A DNA stretch of 64,000 nucleotides from CAVTWS01 sp963738445 (GCA_963738445.1 CAVTWS010000008.1:1-64000); one strand, 5' to 3'; shown: positions 51,977-61,270, counted from the first letter of the stretch. Translations and numbers: made by a program. Notes: generated by a model from the letters alone, not told the origin.

Positions 51977-52576
51977 GTGGCCACGCGCCCTCCCACGACC
52001 GTTACGATCGGTCACGGACCCTTCGCCCCGCACCTGCGGGCGACCTCGCTCGCGGTCGCAGTCGGGCTCACCGCCGTCGCCGCGGTCCGGTTCGCCAGCT
52101 CGCCGGCCGCACCCGCCTTCGTCGTCTTCGTCGTCGCCATGATCATGGTCAGCGACCTCGACGCCAGCCGCCGCAAGATCCCGCCGGTGCTCCTCGGCGC
52201 TCTGGCTCTGTGCGGCCTCACTGCGTTCGTCGGCACCTCCATCGCATTAGACGACGGCGTCCCGCTAGCCCGAGCCCTCATCGCGGCCGCAGCCAGCTGG
52301 GCGCTCTTCCTCGGCGCCCGGACCGCGTATCCGGACGGCCTGACGTCGCAGGACATCCAGATCGTCCCACTGCTCGGCCTCCACCTGGGCTGGTTGGGTA
52401 CCCACATCGCGCTCGTCGGTTTCGGCACCGGGATCGCGTCCTGTGGGATCTACGCCGCGGTTTCGATCATCCGGCGCCACCCGCGACCGGGACCGTCAGT
52501 CGTGCCGCTGACCCCGTTCCTGGCCGCGGCAGCGGTGATCACCGCGCTGGTGGCCGCCCCCGGGCCCCAGCCCTGA
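51977..52576 (+). CDS. Probable TadV-like prepilin peptidase (A24 family)
   Basis: A 199-residue polytopic membrane protein with about six helices. Two aspartates are placed as in type IV prepilin peptidases: VSDLDASRRKIPPVLL, like the D-x-R-x-x-x-I-P motif, and GLTSQDIQIVPLLGLHLGW, a degenerate GxGD region followed by LG. The second motif lacks the second glycine, so activity is not certain. Its place after TadC, and the Flp cleavage site at the start of the operon, support the assignment. The GTG start follows TadC by 13 bases. Confidence 0.7.
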   Translation: MATRPPTTVTIGHGPFAPHLRATSLAVAVGLTAVAAVRFASSPAAPAFVVFVVAMIMVSDLDASRRKIPPVLLGALALCGLTAFVGTSIALDDGVPLARALIAAAASWALFLGARTAYPDGLTSQDIQIVPLLGLHLGWLGTHIALVGFGTGIASCGIYAAVSIIRRHPRPGPSVVPLTPFLAAAAVITALVAAPGPQP

Positions 52577-52593
52577 TCGGTCGCCGAGGCGGT

Positions 52594-53511
52594 TCAGGCC
52601 GAGCGGGTCCGCCGTTTGGCCTTGGGCTTCTCGGCGCCTTCAGCCGGCTCCTCGGGAGCGAGTTCGCGCTCGGCGGTGTCGTCCTCGGTCGCCGCGCTCA
52701 CGCCTGCGGCGGCATCGTCGGGCCCATCCTTCTTCGTCTTGTTGGCGGCCAGGCTGGCCTCGAGCGCGGCCATGAGGTCGAGCACCTTGGCCTGGGGCTC
52801 CGCCGGCGCCGGGGCGACGATCGACTGGCCGGCGGCCTTCTTCTCGATCAGCTCCATCACCTGCTCGCGGTACTCGTTGCGGTACTTCGAGGGCTCGAAC
52901 TCGGCCGCGAGCGCCTCGACGAGCTGGTTCGCCATGGCCAGCTCCTTGGCCGACACCTCGACCTCCTCGCCCGGTATGCCCGACAGCTCGGCCACGGGGA
53001 CGACCTCATCGTCGTAGCGCATCATCTGGAGCACGAGCGCGCCGTCGACCACACGGATGGCGACCAGCGATTCCTTCTGCCGGATCACCACCCGTCCGAT
53101 GGCCGCCTTGCCCTGGCCTTCCATCGCTTCGGCCAGGAGGCGGTAGGGCTTCGTGCCGGTCTTGTCGGGAGCGAGGTAGTACGGCGTCTGGAAGTACACC
53201 GGATCGATGTCGTCGATGTCGACGAACTCCTCGATCTCGATGGTCTGGGTCGACTTCGGCTTGATCGCATCGATCTCTTCGGGCTCGACGATCACGTACT
53301 GGCCCTTGGCGATCTCGTACCCCTTGGTGATCTGCTCGGCGGTCACCTCCTCGCCCGTGGCCTCCGACACTCGGCGCATCCGGATCCGTGACCCGGTGCC
53401 GGCCTCGATCTGGTTGAACGACACGTCGCGGTTCACCGTCGCACTGGTCATCTTCACGGGCACGCTGACCAGCCCGAAGCTGATCGATCCACTCCACACG
53501 ATGCTCGGCAC
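52594..53511 (-). CDS. ku: Ku protein of non-homologous end joining
   Basis: A 305-residue bacterial Ku homodimer subunit that binds DNA ends. SIVWSGSISFGLVSVPVKM at the start, YFQTPYYLAPDK and GKAAIGRVVIRQKESLVAIR are typical core segments. The last 60 residues are Lys/Ala/Glu-rich, the basic tail that helps DNA binding. The GTG start has AGGAGG upstream on the minus strand. It follows the LigD-polymerase gene by 65 bases on the same strand. Confidence 0.96.
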   Translation of the reverse strand: MPSIVWSGSISFGLVSVPVKMTSATVNRDVSFNQIEAGTGSRIRMRRVSEATGEEVTAEQITKGYEIAKGQYVIVEPEEIDAIKPKSTQTIEIEEFVDIDDIDPVYFQTPYYLAPDKTGTKPYRLLAEAMEGQGKAAIGRVVIRQKESLVAIRVVDGALVLQMMRYDDEVVPVAELSGIPGEEVEVSAKELAMANQLVEALAAEFEPSKYRNEYREQVMELIEKKAAGQSIVAPAPAEPQAKVLDLMAALEASLAANKTKKDGPDDAAAGVSAATEDDTAERELAPEEPAEGAEKPKAKRRTRSA

Positions 53512-53576
53512 GGCGACCTCCTGGTCAGGCGCACCATGGTACGGGCTTCCGTTCGAGCCGAACGCCAGAAGTCGTG

Positions 53577-54455
53577 TCAGGACCAGAGGTCGCCGAGCGT
53601 CTCGATTCGTTCGACGACCTGATCGGGACCGAACGCGAGACGGGTGGGGTCACCCGCCACCATGGCGTCGTCGAGCTCGTCCCAGGTGATGGGGGTCGAC
53701 ACCCGTGGTTCGGGCGTGGCGCGCAGGGAGTAGGCGGCGACGGTGGTGTTCGTGAACCCGTTCTGGTTCCAGTCGACCAGGATCTTGCCGCCCCGGGCGT
53801 CCTTCTTCTGGACCGACACCACCAGGTCCGGGAACTGCTGTTCCAGCCCCTGGGCCACGGCGTGGGCGAAGGGTCGGGTCTGGTCGTAGGTGAAGGCCGG
53901 ATCGGTGACCGGCATGGACACGTGCAGGCCCTTCGAGCCAGACGTCTTGATCCGGACCGTCTGGCCGGCGCCTTCGACGATGCTGCGGATCTGCATCGCC
54001 ACCCGTCCCGCGGTGAGGAGGTCGGCCCGCGGGCCCGGATCGAGGTCGAACATGACGTGGGTCGGGTGGTCGAGTCGATCGGATGTCGCCAGGAGCGTGT
54101 GCAGTTCCAGCGAGGCCAGGTTGGCCAGCCAGACGAGCGTCGGCAGGTCGTTGCACACGACGTGGTTGACGATCCCGAACCTTCCGCTCGGCACCTCGGC
54201 GGTGGCCACCCACTCCGGGGCGTGGCTCGGGCACCGCTTCTCGAAGAAGTGCTTGTCATCGACGCCGTTGGGCCAACGCACCATGGTGAGCGGCCGGTCG
54301 TGGAGCTGCGGAAGGATCGCCGAGGCGACCCGGACGTAGTAGTCGATCACCTCACCCTTGGTGAACCCGGTGGCGGGGTACAGGACCTTGGTGAGGTTGG
54401 ACACCTCGAGCGTGCGACCGTCGACGGTCACCAACGAGCGTTCGGGGCCGGCCAT
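53577..54455 (-). CDS. LigD-type NHEJ polymerase/primase domain protein
   Basis: A 292-residue stand-alone polymerase of the archaeo-eukaryotic primase type used in bacterial end joining. VSNLTKVLYPATGFTKGEV opens the domain, the catalytic acidic motif is FDLDPGP with Asp137 and Asp139, and TSGSKGLHV is the conserved nucleotide-binding loop. There is no ligase or 3'-phosphoesterase domain, so these would be separate proteins. It pairs with ku on the same strand. Confidence 0.94.
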   Translation of the reverse strand: MAGPERSLVTVDGRTLEVSNLTKVLYPATGFTKGEVIDYYVRVASAILPQLHDRPLTMVRWPNGVDDKHFFEKRCPSHAPEWVATAEVPSGRFGIVNHVVCNDLPTLVWLANLASLELHTLLATSDRLDHPTHVMFDLDPGPRADLLTAGRVAMQIRSIVEGAGQTVRIKTSGSKGLHVSMPVTDPAFTYDQTRPFAHAVAQGLEQQFPDLVVSVQKKDARGGKILVDWNQNGFTNTTVAAYSLRATPEPRVSTPITWDELDDAMVAGDPTRLAFGPDQVVERIETLGDLWS

Positions 54456-54473
54456 GGGGCATCATCATCCCCC

Positions 54474-55355
54474 ATGGGCATGCCTACCGACATCGGGATC
54501 ATCGATCTGGGGATCGGGTTCCCCCACCAGAGCATCGAGGAGAAGCGCGCCACCTACGACTTCTTCCGGGCGAACCTGAAGGACGCTCAGAGCGCCCAGG
54601 AGTTCGAGTTCCCCGTGGAGTACATGTTCAAGGGTGTCCCCGACATCATCAGCCCCGACGAGGACCCGGTGGCCTGGACCGTCGCCAAGATGGACGAGTT
54701 CGGCATCGAGCAGGCCAAGACGTCGCTGTCGCCCAACGGCATTCGGGCCAAGCACGAGTACCCCGGCCGGTTCCACCTGAGCATGTCGGTCAGCCCGCAC
54801 GACGGGGTCGAAGGGCTGCGGGCCCTGACCCGGGCCAAGAACGAGCACGACATCGTGTCGGCCTCTTGCTTCCCGTGCGGCCTGGTGCCCCAGGTGGCCA
54901 TCGACGCGCCACAGATGTACCCGATCTACGCCAAGTGCTGCGAGCTCGACATCCCCATCTGCGTCAACGCCGGCATCGTCGGTCCTCGCATGCCGAGTTG
55001 GCCCCAGCACGTCGAGCGGCTCGACCAGGTCTGCTACGACTTCCCGGAGCTGACCCTGGTGATCATGCACGGCGCCGAACCGTGGACCGCGCTCGCCGTG
55101 AAGCTGATGCTCAAGTGGCCCGGCCTGCACTTCATGACCAGCGCCTTCGCCCCGAAGCACTACCCGAAGGACATCATCAACTACGCCAACACTCGCGGTG
55201 CCGACAAGATCATGTACTGCGGCTACTTCCCCGCCGGGCTCACGTTGGAGCGCCAGTTCGCCGACATGCCGAACGTGCCCTTCAAGGACGATGTGTGGCC
55301 CAAGTTCCTCCGAGAGAACGCCATGCGGGTGTTCAAGATCCCGGCGCTCGGCTGA
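54474..55355 (+). CDS. Amidohydrolase family protein (metal-dependent, decarboxylase-like)
   Basis: A 293-residue TIM-barrel protein of the amidohydrolase-2 superfamily. The N-terminal DIGIIDLGIGFPHQS lacks the usual HxH pair (Leu-Gly instead), and later MHGAEPW supplies one histidine. The final segment MYCGYFPAGLTLER replaces the typical SDYPH motif. These losses suggest altered metal binding, as in some uncharacterised actinobacterial paralogues. The ATG at 54474 is divergent from the LigD gene; ATG 54480 is an alternative. Function unknown. Confidence 0.8.
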   Translation: MGMPTDIGIIDLGIGFPHQSIEEKRATYDFFRANLKDAQSAQEFEFPVEYMFKGVPDIISPDEDPVAWTVAKMDEFGIEQAKTSLSPNGIRAKHEYPGRFHLSMSVSPHDGVEGLRALTRAKNEHDIVSASCFPCGLVPQVAIDAPQMYPIYAKCCELDIPICVNAGIVGPRMPSWPQHVERLDQVCYDFPELTLVIMHGAEPWTALAVKLMLKWPGLHFMTSAFAPKHYPKDIINYANTRGADKIMYCGYFPAGLTLERQFADMPNVPFKDDVWPKFLRENAMRVFKIPALG

Positions 55356-55419
55356 CGCACGGGCCGCGTCAGGACGGCATCGGTCGTCGGGTCGCCGAGG
55401 GCCCGGTCGTGATCGTCGG

Positions 55420-55842
55420 CTAGCCGGCGTCGATGTCGATGCCACATGTGTCGTCGACGTACGCCCCGAATCGGGCCTCCTCGTCGGACAGGTCGTCGAA
55501 CTGCGCCTCGTCGATCGAGCTCCAGTACGCGCTCAGGTCGTAGCCGGCGGCCTCCACGGCCTCCACCTGACCGAGTTGGAGGGCGACGAGCGCCTCCACA
55601 TCGGCGGCGATCTCGTCCGGCGCAGACTCGGCGACATCGGAGAACAGCGAACGGATCGAGGCCATCGCCTGCTCGACCTCGGAGGCGGACGACGTCTCGT
55701 CGACGGAGCCGAATGCCGTGTCGACTGCGGCGACGGTGTCACAGAACGGGCCGCCCGCCACGTCGTCGTCATCGTCGCCGCACGCGACGATCGATACGGG
55801 CAGGAGAAGCAGTGAGACGGTGAGACATGTGCGTCGGGTCAT
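55420..55842 (-). CDS. Small acidic lipoprotein
   Basis: A 140-residue predicted lipoprotein. A basic start (MTRRTCL), a hydrophobic core and the lipobox SIVAC lead to a strongly acidic mature part (GDDDDDVAGGPF). Two further cysteines, in GPFCDTV and DDTCGIDID, may form a disulfide. No named family. The ATG at 55842 is preferred over an upstream GTG because it gives a standard signal peptide. It lies alone between the amidohydrolase and the sigma-factor operon. Confidence 0.75.
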   Translation of the reverse strand: MTRRTCLTVSLLLLPVSIVACGDDDDDVAGGPFCDTVAAVDTAFGSVDETSSASEVEQAMASIRSLFSDVAESAPDEIAADVEALVALQLGQVEAVEAAGYDLSAYWSSIDEAQFDDLSDEEARFGAYVDDTCGIDIDAG

Positions 55843-55979
55843 GACCGCTTGTTCCACCGCAGAGATCCACCGGTTCGCCCCAAACCGCGATCCACGTGCT
55901 CATGTGGACCCCAGAAGTCCGAACTCCCCTGGGCGTCTAACGTCGGGACGGTGCTCGTACCCCAGGGCCGCGCCGGCCC

Positions 55980-56558
55980 ATGAACCGTTCGACGGCGTCG
56001 ACGCAACAACCAGGCGTGCTGGACCACGTCGACGCCGAGCTGAGCGACGCCCACCTGCTCCAGCTCGTGGCGGCCGGTGACCGGAACGCGTTGCGCTCGC
56101 TCTACCTCCGTCACGAGCCGTGGCTGACGGTGCGGATGTCGCACCGGTGCGGGGACCCGGGGATGGTGGAGGAAGCGCTGCAGGACACGTTCGTCGTGGT
56201 GTGGCAGACCGCCCGGCGGTTCGAAGGACGCGGCGATGTCGCGGCGTGGATGTGGGGCATCGGCGTCCGGCGCCTGCTGCAACGGATGCGGCCCCGCAAG
56301 AACCTGATGGAGCGGCTGCGCGGGCAACGGTCGCCGGATCAGGTCTCGGCCGAGGAACAGTTGCTCGTCGGAATCGAGCATTCCGATGTCGGTGGAGCGC
56401 TGGCCCGGCTGTCACCGGAGCTTCGCGCCGTGATGCAGGCCACCGTCCTCGACGGACTCACGACGAAGGAGGCATCCGTGTTGCTGGGCGTTCCCCAAGG
56501 CACGGTCAAGACCCGGATGATGCGGGCTCGCATCGAGATGAGGGAGGCGTTGGCATGA
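55980..56558 (+). CDS. ECF-family RNA polymerase sigma factor
   Basis: A 192-residue sigma-70-type ECF factor. Region 2 spans about residues 40-100 (LRSLYLRHEPWLTVRMSHRC and VEEALQDTFVVVWQTARRFE), and region 4 about 140-185 (LSPELRAVMQATVLDGLTTK and GVPQGTVKTRMMRARIEMRE). The anti-sigma gene overlaps by ATGA, so the pair is coupled and probably autoregulated. The downstream ABC genes share the operon and are its likely targets or partners. Confidence 0.94.
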   Translation: MNRSTASTQQPGVLDHVDAELSDAHLLQLVAAGDRNALRSLYLRHEPWLTVRMSHRCGDPGMVEEALQDTFVVVWQTARRFEGRGDVAAWMWGIGVRRLLQRMRPRKNLMERLRGQRSPDQVSAEEQLLVGIEHSDVGGALARLSPELRAVMQATVLDGLTTKEASVLLGVPQGTVKTRMMRARIEMREALA

Positions 56559-57409
56559 GTCCTGATCCGTCCTGGCACGCCAGCACCGCCGAGCTGGCCG
56601 ACTACCGCTCGGGGCCCCGGGGAGACGTGGCGGCGGCATCCATCGAAGCTCACCTCCTGGTGTGCCACCGCTGCCGGCTCGTGCTGTCCGGGCTGGCGCT
56701 CGAGACGACGACGGACGACACCTCGAGGGATCGCCGCGAACGCATCTGGGCGGTCATCACCGACGAGACCGAGCGGGGCAGCTGGCTCGGACGCATCAAC
56801 GCCCCGTGGCTGCGCCTCTCGATCGGGAGCCCGCTCCTCCTCGGCGCGCTCGCCGCCGTCGTCTCCGTGCTGCTCGCCGTCCCGCTGCTGAACGCGGTCG
56901 ACGACGTCCGGTCGGCGGCGATGACACTCATCGCCCTCGCTCCGGTGGGACCGGTCGTTGCGACGCTGCTGGCCTATCGGCCCGAGCTCGAGCCGGCGGG
57001 CACGCTCACCCGCGCCACCCCGCAGTCAGGTCTGCGCCTCGTGCTCATCCGCGCCGCGGTCGCCACTGCCTTTGCCATCCCGGCCGGCCTGGTCGCAAGT
57101 GTCGCCCTGCCCCTCCCCATCGATCTGCTGCTCGGGTGGCTGATCCCGGCGGTCGCCATGTGCGCCGCGGTCCTCGCCGTGGGGACTCGGATCGAACCCT
57201 CGGCGTTTGCTGCTGTTGTCGTGACGGCGTGGGCCGCCGCGGTGCTGCGTGACGGGCGCGGCAACCGTGCGCTGCCGGTCGACACCGCGCTCGAGCAACT
57301 GTTCGTCAACCGCGCCACCACGCAGTTCGTCGCGCTGGCGATCCTGGCCTTGTCGTCGGTCGTGATCGCCACCGGGTGGCGCGAACGCATTCCCGGGAGG
57401 TTCGCGTGA
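56555..57409 (+). CDS. Zinc-finger anti-sigma factor with multi-helix membrane domain
   Basis: A 284-residue protein. The N-terminal cytoplasmic domain carries the zinc anti-sigma motif HxxxCxxC (His33, Cys37, Cys40 in EAHLLVCHRC). After about residue 90 come six or seven membrane helices instead of the single helix of most ZAS proteins, a large membrane part that might sense or act with the downstream transporter. It overlaps the sigma gene by ATGA and the ATPase gene by GTGA. Confidence 0.88.
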   Translation: MSPDPSWHASTAELADYRSGPRGDVAAASIEAHLLVCHRCRLVLSGLALETTTDDTSRDRRERIWAVITDETERGSWLGRINAPWLRLSIGSPLLLGALAAVVSVLLAVPLLNAVDDVRSAAMTLIALAPVGPVVATLLAYRPELEPAGTLTRATPQSGLRLVLIRAAVATAFAIPAGLVASVALPLPIDLLLGWLIPAVAMCAAVLAVGTRIEPSAFAAVVVTAWAAAVLRDGRGNRALPVDTALEQLFVNRATTQFVALAILALSSVVIATGWRERIPGRFA

Positions 57410-58266
57410 GGACAATCGAGGTTTCCCGGCTCACCAAGTCGTTTCGACGCTCGATCGCGGTCGACCACGTCGACCTCGATCTCGACGGTGGCGTCACCGG
57501 GCTGCTCGGACCCAACGGTGCCGGCAAGTCCACCCTGCTGGCCATGCTGGCGACCGTCCTCGACCCCGACTCCGGCGAGCTCCGGATCTTCGGCCTCGAT
57601 CCTCGGCGAGCCGAGGCCCGCCTCCAGATCCGCCGCCGCCTGGGGTACCTCCCCCAGACACCCGGGTTGTACAGCGGGTTCACCGCTCGGGAACTCGTCG
57701 ACTACGTCGCCGTGCTCAAGGAGATCACCGATCGACGCGCTCGCCGAGCCGAGGTGAGGCGGGTTCTCGAGCTCGTGGGCCTCACGAGCGTGGCCGACAG
57801 CAAGATTCGGTCGCTGTCCGGCGGAACCCGCCAACGGGTCGCCGTCGCCGCGGTTCTGCTGGGCCAGCCCGACCTCCTCCTGCTCGACGAGCCGGCCGCC
57901 GGGCTCGATCCCGACCATCGACTCACCCTCCGTTCCCTCCTGACCGACACGGGCCGAACGGCCACCGTGTTCCTGTCCACCCATCACACGAGCGACGTGG
58001 CGGCGATGTGCCAGCGGGTGATCGTGATGGATCGCGGCTGCGTGCGCTTCGCCGGGCGCCCCGCCGATCTGGCCGATGTCGCGGCGGGCCGGGTCTGGCT
58101 CGACGACGACCCGCACCCGGACGCGGTGCGCTCCTGGGCCACGGCCGACGGCGCCATCCGCAACCTGGGCGACCCTCCGCCGGGGGCAACGCTGGCCGAA
58201 CCGTCGATCGACGACGGCTACCTCCTCATGACCATCGGCACCCCGGCTCCAGAACCCGCGCCATGA
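57406..58266 (+). CDS. ABC transporter ATP-binding protein of the sigma operon
   Basis: A 286-residue ABC ATPase. Walker A is LLGPNGAGKST (Lys41), the signature is SLSGGTRQRVAVA, Walker B is LLLLDEPAAGLDP, and FLSTHHTSD holds the H-loop. It resembles ABC-2 export ATPases of bacitracin- or CcmA-like type. The GTG start overlaps the anti-sigma stop. Two membrane proteins follow and would form the channel. Confidence 0.94.
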   Translation: MRTIEVSRLTKSFRRSIAVDHVDLDLDGGVTGLLGPNGAGKSTLLAMLATVLDPDSGELRIFGLDPRRAEARLQIRRRLGYLPQTPGLYSGFTARELVDYVAVLKEITDRRARRAEVRRVLELVGLTSVADSKIRSLSGGTRQRVAVAAVLLGQPDLLLLDEPAAGLDPDHRLTLRSLLTDTGRTATVFLSTHHTSDVAAMCQRVIVMDRGCVRFAGRPADLADVAAGRVWLDDDPHPDAVRSWATADGAIRNLGDPPPGATLAEPSIDDGYLLMTIGTPAPEPAP

Positions 58267-58279
58267 GCACCGTGGCGCG

Positions 58280-59236
58280 ATGAGAGCCGCCGTGCCGTCT
58301 CGCGACGGGATGGCCCGGGTGGGCGACCCGGGATCGGCGGTGCTCCGGCTGGCGGTGATCGAGGCCCGTCGCCATCTGACCGGCGTGACGTTGTGGCTCG
58401 GCGTGGCCGGCACGGTGTGGTGGGTCCAGGATCCGAATTCCAACGACTGGCAGGGTGCCAAGTACGGGTCGTCGAGCATGGCCACCGTCCCACTCGCCCT
58501 GGCCGCCTTCATCGGGATGTCGAGAAGCGTCGGTCGCGATCACAGGGTCGACCTACCGCCACTCGACGAGGCGGCTCCCCTCGGCGAGGCGGCCCGGATC
58601 GGTGCCCGATTGCTCGGCGGATCGGTGTATCTCGTCGCCGCCGTCGTGATCACCGTCGCCGTGCGGATCCAGGCCGGAGACGGCTACTGGGTCGGCGACG
58701 CCATCTGCTACCCCGGCCCCTGCTTCGGCCGCACCGACAAGGCCCTGCCGTCGATCGCCGAGTGGGGTCAGAACGTGCTCACGGTGGCGGTGGCGGCAAC
58801 CGCTGGAGCCGCAGCCGGTCGAGCCGTTCGCCGCAAAGCGCCGCTCTGCATCCTGGCCGGCATCATGCTGTTCCTGGTCGGGGCGACCTTCTGGGCCTTT
58901 CAGTGGAGTCCGGCGATCTACACCACGCTGTACCAGTACCAACCGCTCGAGCTGAACATCGACCCCGCGCTGCGGCCCGCGGACTTCCCCCGCCATTGGT
59001 TCATCGCCGCGCCGGACGAGTTCGATTCCGTCTGGCGCCGAGTCGTGACCAGCGAACGCGTCGCCGTCGGCCACGACATCTACCTCGCCGGGTTGTCGAT
59101 GGCGTGGGGAGCCTTGGCCTTGCAGGGGGGCACGGGCCGGCGCCTGCTGGTGATCGGGGTGGTCGTCGTTGCCGCCGGGATCATCGCCCAGATCGCCGCG
59201 ATGCCTGCCGGTACCGCCCTCGGCGCGGGCAGTTGA
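58280..59236 (+). CDS. Membrane component of the sigma-operon ABC transporter
   Basis: A 318-residue membrane protein with about five to six helices and a hydrophilic segment in the middle. Several aromatic-rich loops (GTVWWVQDPNSNDW, YWVGDAICYPGPCFG, with two cysteines) face outward. No named family that I recognise, but place and topology support a permease half. It starts 13 bases after the ATPase stop. Confidence 0.78.
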   Translation: MRAAVPSRDGMARVGDPGSAVLRLAVIEARRHLTGVTLWLGVAGTVWWVQDPNSNDWQGAKYGSSSMATVPLALAAFIGMSRSVGRDHRVDLPPLDEAAPLGEAARIGARLLGGSVYLVAAVVITVAVRIQAGDGYWVGDAICYPGPCFGRTDKALPSIAEWGQNVLTVAVAATAGAAAGRAVRRKAPLCILAGIMLFLVGATFWAFQWSPAIYTTLYQYQPLELNIDPALRPADFPRHWFIAAPDEFDSVWRRVVTSERVAVGHDIYLAGLSMAWGALALQGGTGRRLLVIGVVVVAAGIIAQIAAMPAGTALGAGS

Positions 59237-59245
59237 CCGCCCGCC

Positions 59246-59800
59246 ATGCGCGAGTGGCTGACACCGACGATCCGGAGCTCGCCGCTCGACTCCTTCGCCT
59301 ACGGCGTCGGTGGGGCGATGATGCTGGCGGCGCTCGCCCGGCTCGGAGGGGCATCAGATCCGGTGCTGGTCGACGCCCTGGCGGCCCTGTTCGCGGCGAT
59401 CGGCTGCCAGGCGCTACAGGACCCGGCGTGGCGGTTCGTCGCGGCGATGCCGACGACGGCCAGGATCAGGGGGCTGCGACGAGGCATGGTGGTGGGCTCG
59501 GCAACAATCGTTGCGCTGGTCGTCGCCCGGCTGGCGGCCGAGGCGATCGGCGCGGCGGATGTCATGCCCGGCATCGGGCCCATCCTGGCCCTCGGCACGA
59601 GCGGGTGGGCCGTGGCGGCGCTGGTCGACCGCGCCCGTCCCGACGTCGGCGCGGCGATCGGTGCCTCCACGATCGTGGCCTGGGTGTCGGTTCCGCGGGT
59701 CGGCGGCTACGACACCGCGGTGGCGACCGCCTGGTCGGACCATCCGGTGGCCGTGACGGGGCTCGCCTCGCTGACCGCCCTCGGCCTCCTGCGCACCTGA
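59246..59800 (+). CDS. Small polytopic membrane protein, last gene of the sigma operon
   Basis: A 184-residue hydrophobic protein with about five helices and no recognised family. It starts nine bases after the preceding permease-like gene and may be a second transporter subunit. It converges on the aldehyde dehydrogenase with only 12 bases between stops, and no hairpin is visible. Confidence 0.72.
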   Translation: MREWLTPTIRSSPLDSFAYGVGGAMMLAALARLGGASDPVLVDALAALFAAIGCQALQDPAWRFVAAMPTTARIRGLRRGMVVGSATIVALVVARLAAEAIGAADVMPGIGPILALGTSGWAVAALVDRARPDVGAAIGASTIVAWVSVPRVGGYDTAVATAWSDHPVAVTGLASLTALGLLRT

Positions 59801-59812
59801 CAGGCCCCACCG

Positions 59813-61270
59813 TCAGAGGTTGACGTACACGTTCTTCGTGCGCAGGTATTCGTCGAGGCCCTCGCGCCCTCCCTCACGGCCGAACCCGCTGGCCTTGAAA
59901 CCGCCGAACGGGGCGTTGGGGCTGAGGCCGGACGAGCCGTTGATCGTGACCAGACCCGCCTCCAGGCGGCGAGCGAGCCGGTGGCCGCGCGTCACGTCGC
60001 TGGTGTACACGTTCGCCCCCAGCCCGTACCGGGTGGCGTTGGCCTTGGCGACACCGTCGTCGTCGTCAGTGAATCGCATCACGCTGAGCACGGGGCCGAA
60101 CACCTCGTTCTGAGCGATGTCGCTCCCCGGGTCGACATCGCCGAGGACCGTGGGGGCCACGAAGTACCCCTCGGCGAGTGCGCCGCCGAGCCTCGTGCCG
60201 CCGGCGAGCAACCGTCCCATCCCGGCGGACACGGCGTGCTCGACGAGGCCGAGGATCCGCTCGCACGACGGTCGGGATATCACCGGACCCATCAGTGTCG
60301 TGGGGAGGAGCGGGTCGCCGATCGGCACCGTGGCGACGGCGGCCAGCAGCCGCTCGATGACGTCGTCGTAGATGTCGTCGTGGACGAGTAGCCGCGTGGG
60401 GAGCGCGCATCCCTGACCGCTCAGCACCACGAACCCGTAGGCCGACATGGGGATGGCGGTGTCGAGGTCGGCGTCCGGGAAGATCAGGCTCGCCGTCTTG
60501 CCGCCCAGCTCGAGGGCGAGGGGGGTGAGCGTGTCTGCCGCCGCTCGCATGACGGCCGACGCGGTGGCGCTGCCGCCGGTCAAGCTGATCTTGGCGACGT
60601 CCGGGTGCCGCACCAGCGCCTCACCGGCTTCGGCGCCCCCGGCCACGACGTTGAGCACCCCCGGGGGCAGGCCGGCTTCGAGCGCCAGCTCGGCGAACCG
60701 GTAGGCACCGAACGGGGCGAGCTCGGGCGGTTTGGCGACGACCGTGTTGCCCGCCGCCAGGGCCGGCGCCGCCTTCTGAGCCATACCCATCATCGAACCG
60801 TTCCACGGCGGGATGACCCCGACCACGCCGTACGGCTCGGGGAGGGTGTAGTCGAGGCCCTGACCGGGATAGGTCGGGATCACGCGTCCTTCGATCTTGT
60901 CGACCCAACCGGCGTAGTAGCGGGTCCACCGCGCCGTGTACCCGCCCGGATCCATGAGGGACACGGGCATCCCCGCCTCGAGCGCCCAGATCCGGGCCGC
61001 TTCGTCGCGTTCACGTTCGAGCAGATCCGCGAGACGGAACAGGATCGCCGCACGTTCATCGGCGGCTTTCGCCCGCCACGCCGGGGCCGCGTTGCGGGCT
61101 TCGGCCACGGCGTCGGCGATGTCGCCGGCACCGCCGAGCGCCACCTCGGCCTGGGGGCGGCCGGTGGTCGGATCGTGGTGCGTCGCCACGCCGCCGCGCC
61201 CGCGCGCCACCCGGCGATCGCCGACGATGAAGCCGGCCGCGGCGATCCGTTCGATCGGTGACGATGTCAT
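59813..61270 (-). CDS. NAD(P)-dependent aldehyde dehydrogenase
   Basis: A 485-residue aldehyde dehydrogenase oxidising an aldehyde to the acid. The catalytic cysteine is Cys288 in SGQGCALPTR and the general base is Glu254 in LELGGKTA; VIPPWNGSMMGM holds the conserved Asn, and EVFGPVLSVM is present. The length is normal. It is the last gene of a minus-strand operon with the amidohydrolase and thioesterase, whose order suggests a catabolic pathway ending in a carboxylic acid. Confidence 0.95.
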   Translation of the reverse strand: MTSSPIERIAAAGFIVGDRRVARGRGGVATHHDPTTGRPQAEVALGGAGDIADAVAEARNAAPAWRAKAADERAAILFRLADLLERERDEAARIWALEAGMPVSLMDPGGYTARWTRYYAGWVDKIEGRVIPTYPGQGLDYTLPEPYGVVGVIPPWNGSMMGMAQKAAPALAAGNTVVAKPPELAPFGAYRFAELALEAGLPPGVLNVVAGGAEAGEALVRHPDVAKISLTGGSATASAVMRAAADTLTPLALELGGKTASLIFPDADLDTAIPMSAYGFVVLSGQGCALPTRLLVHDDIYDDVIERLLAAVATVPIGDPLLPTTLMGPVISRPSCERILGLVEHAVSAGMGRLLAGGTRLGGALAEGYFVAPTVLGDVDPGSDIAQNEVFGPVLSVMRFTDDDDGVAKANATRYGLGANVYTSDVTRGHRLARRLEAGLVTINGSSGLSPNAPFGGFKASGFGREGGREGLDEYLRTKNVYVNL

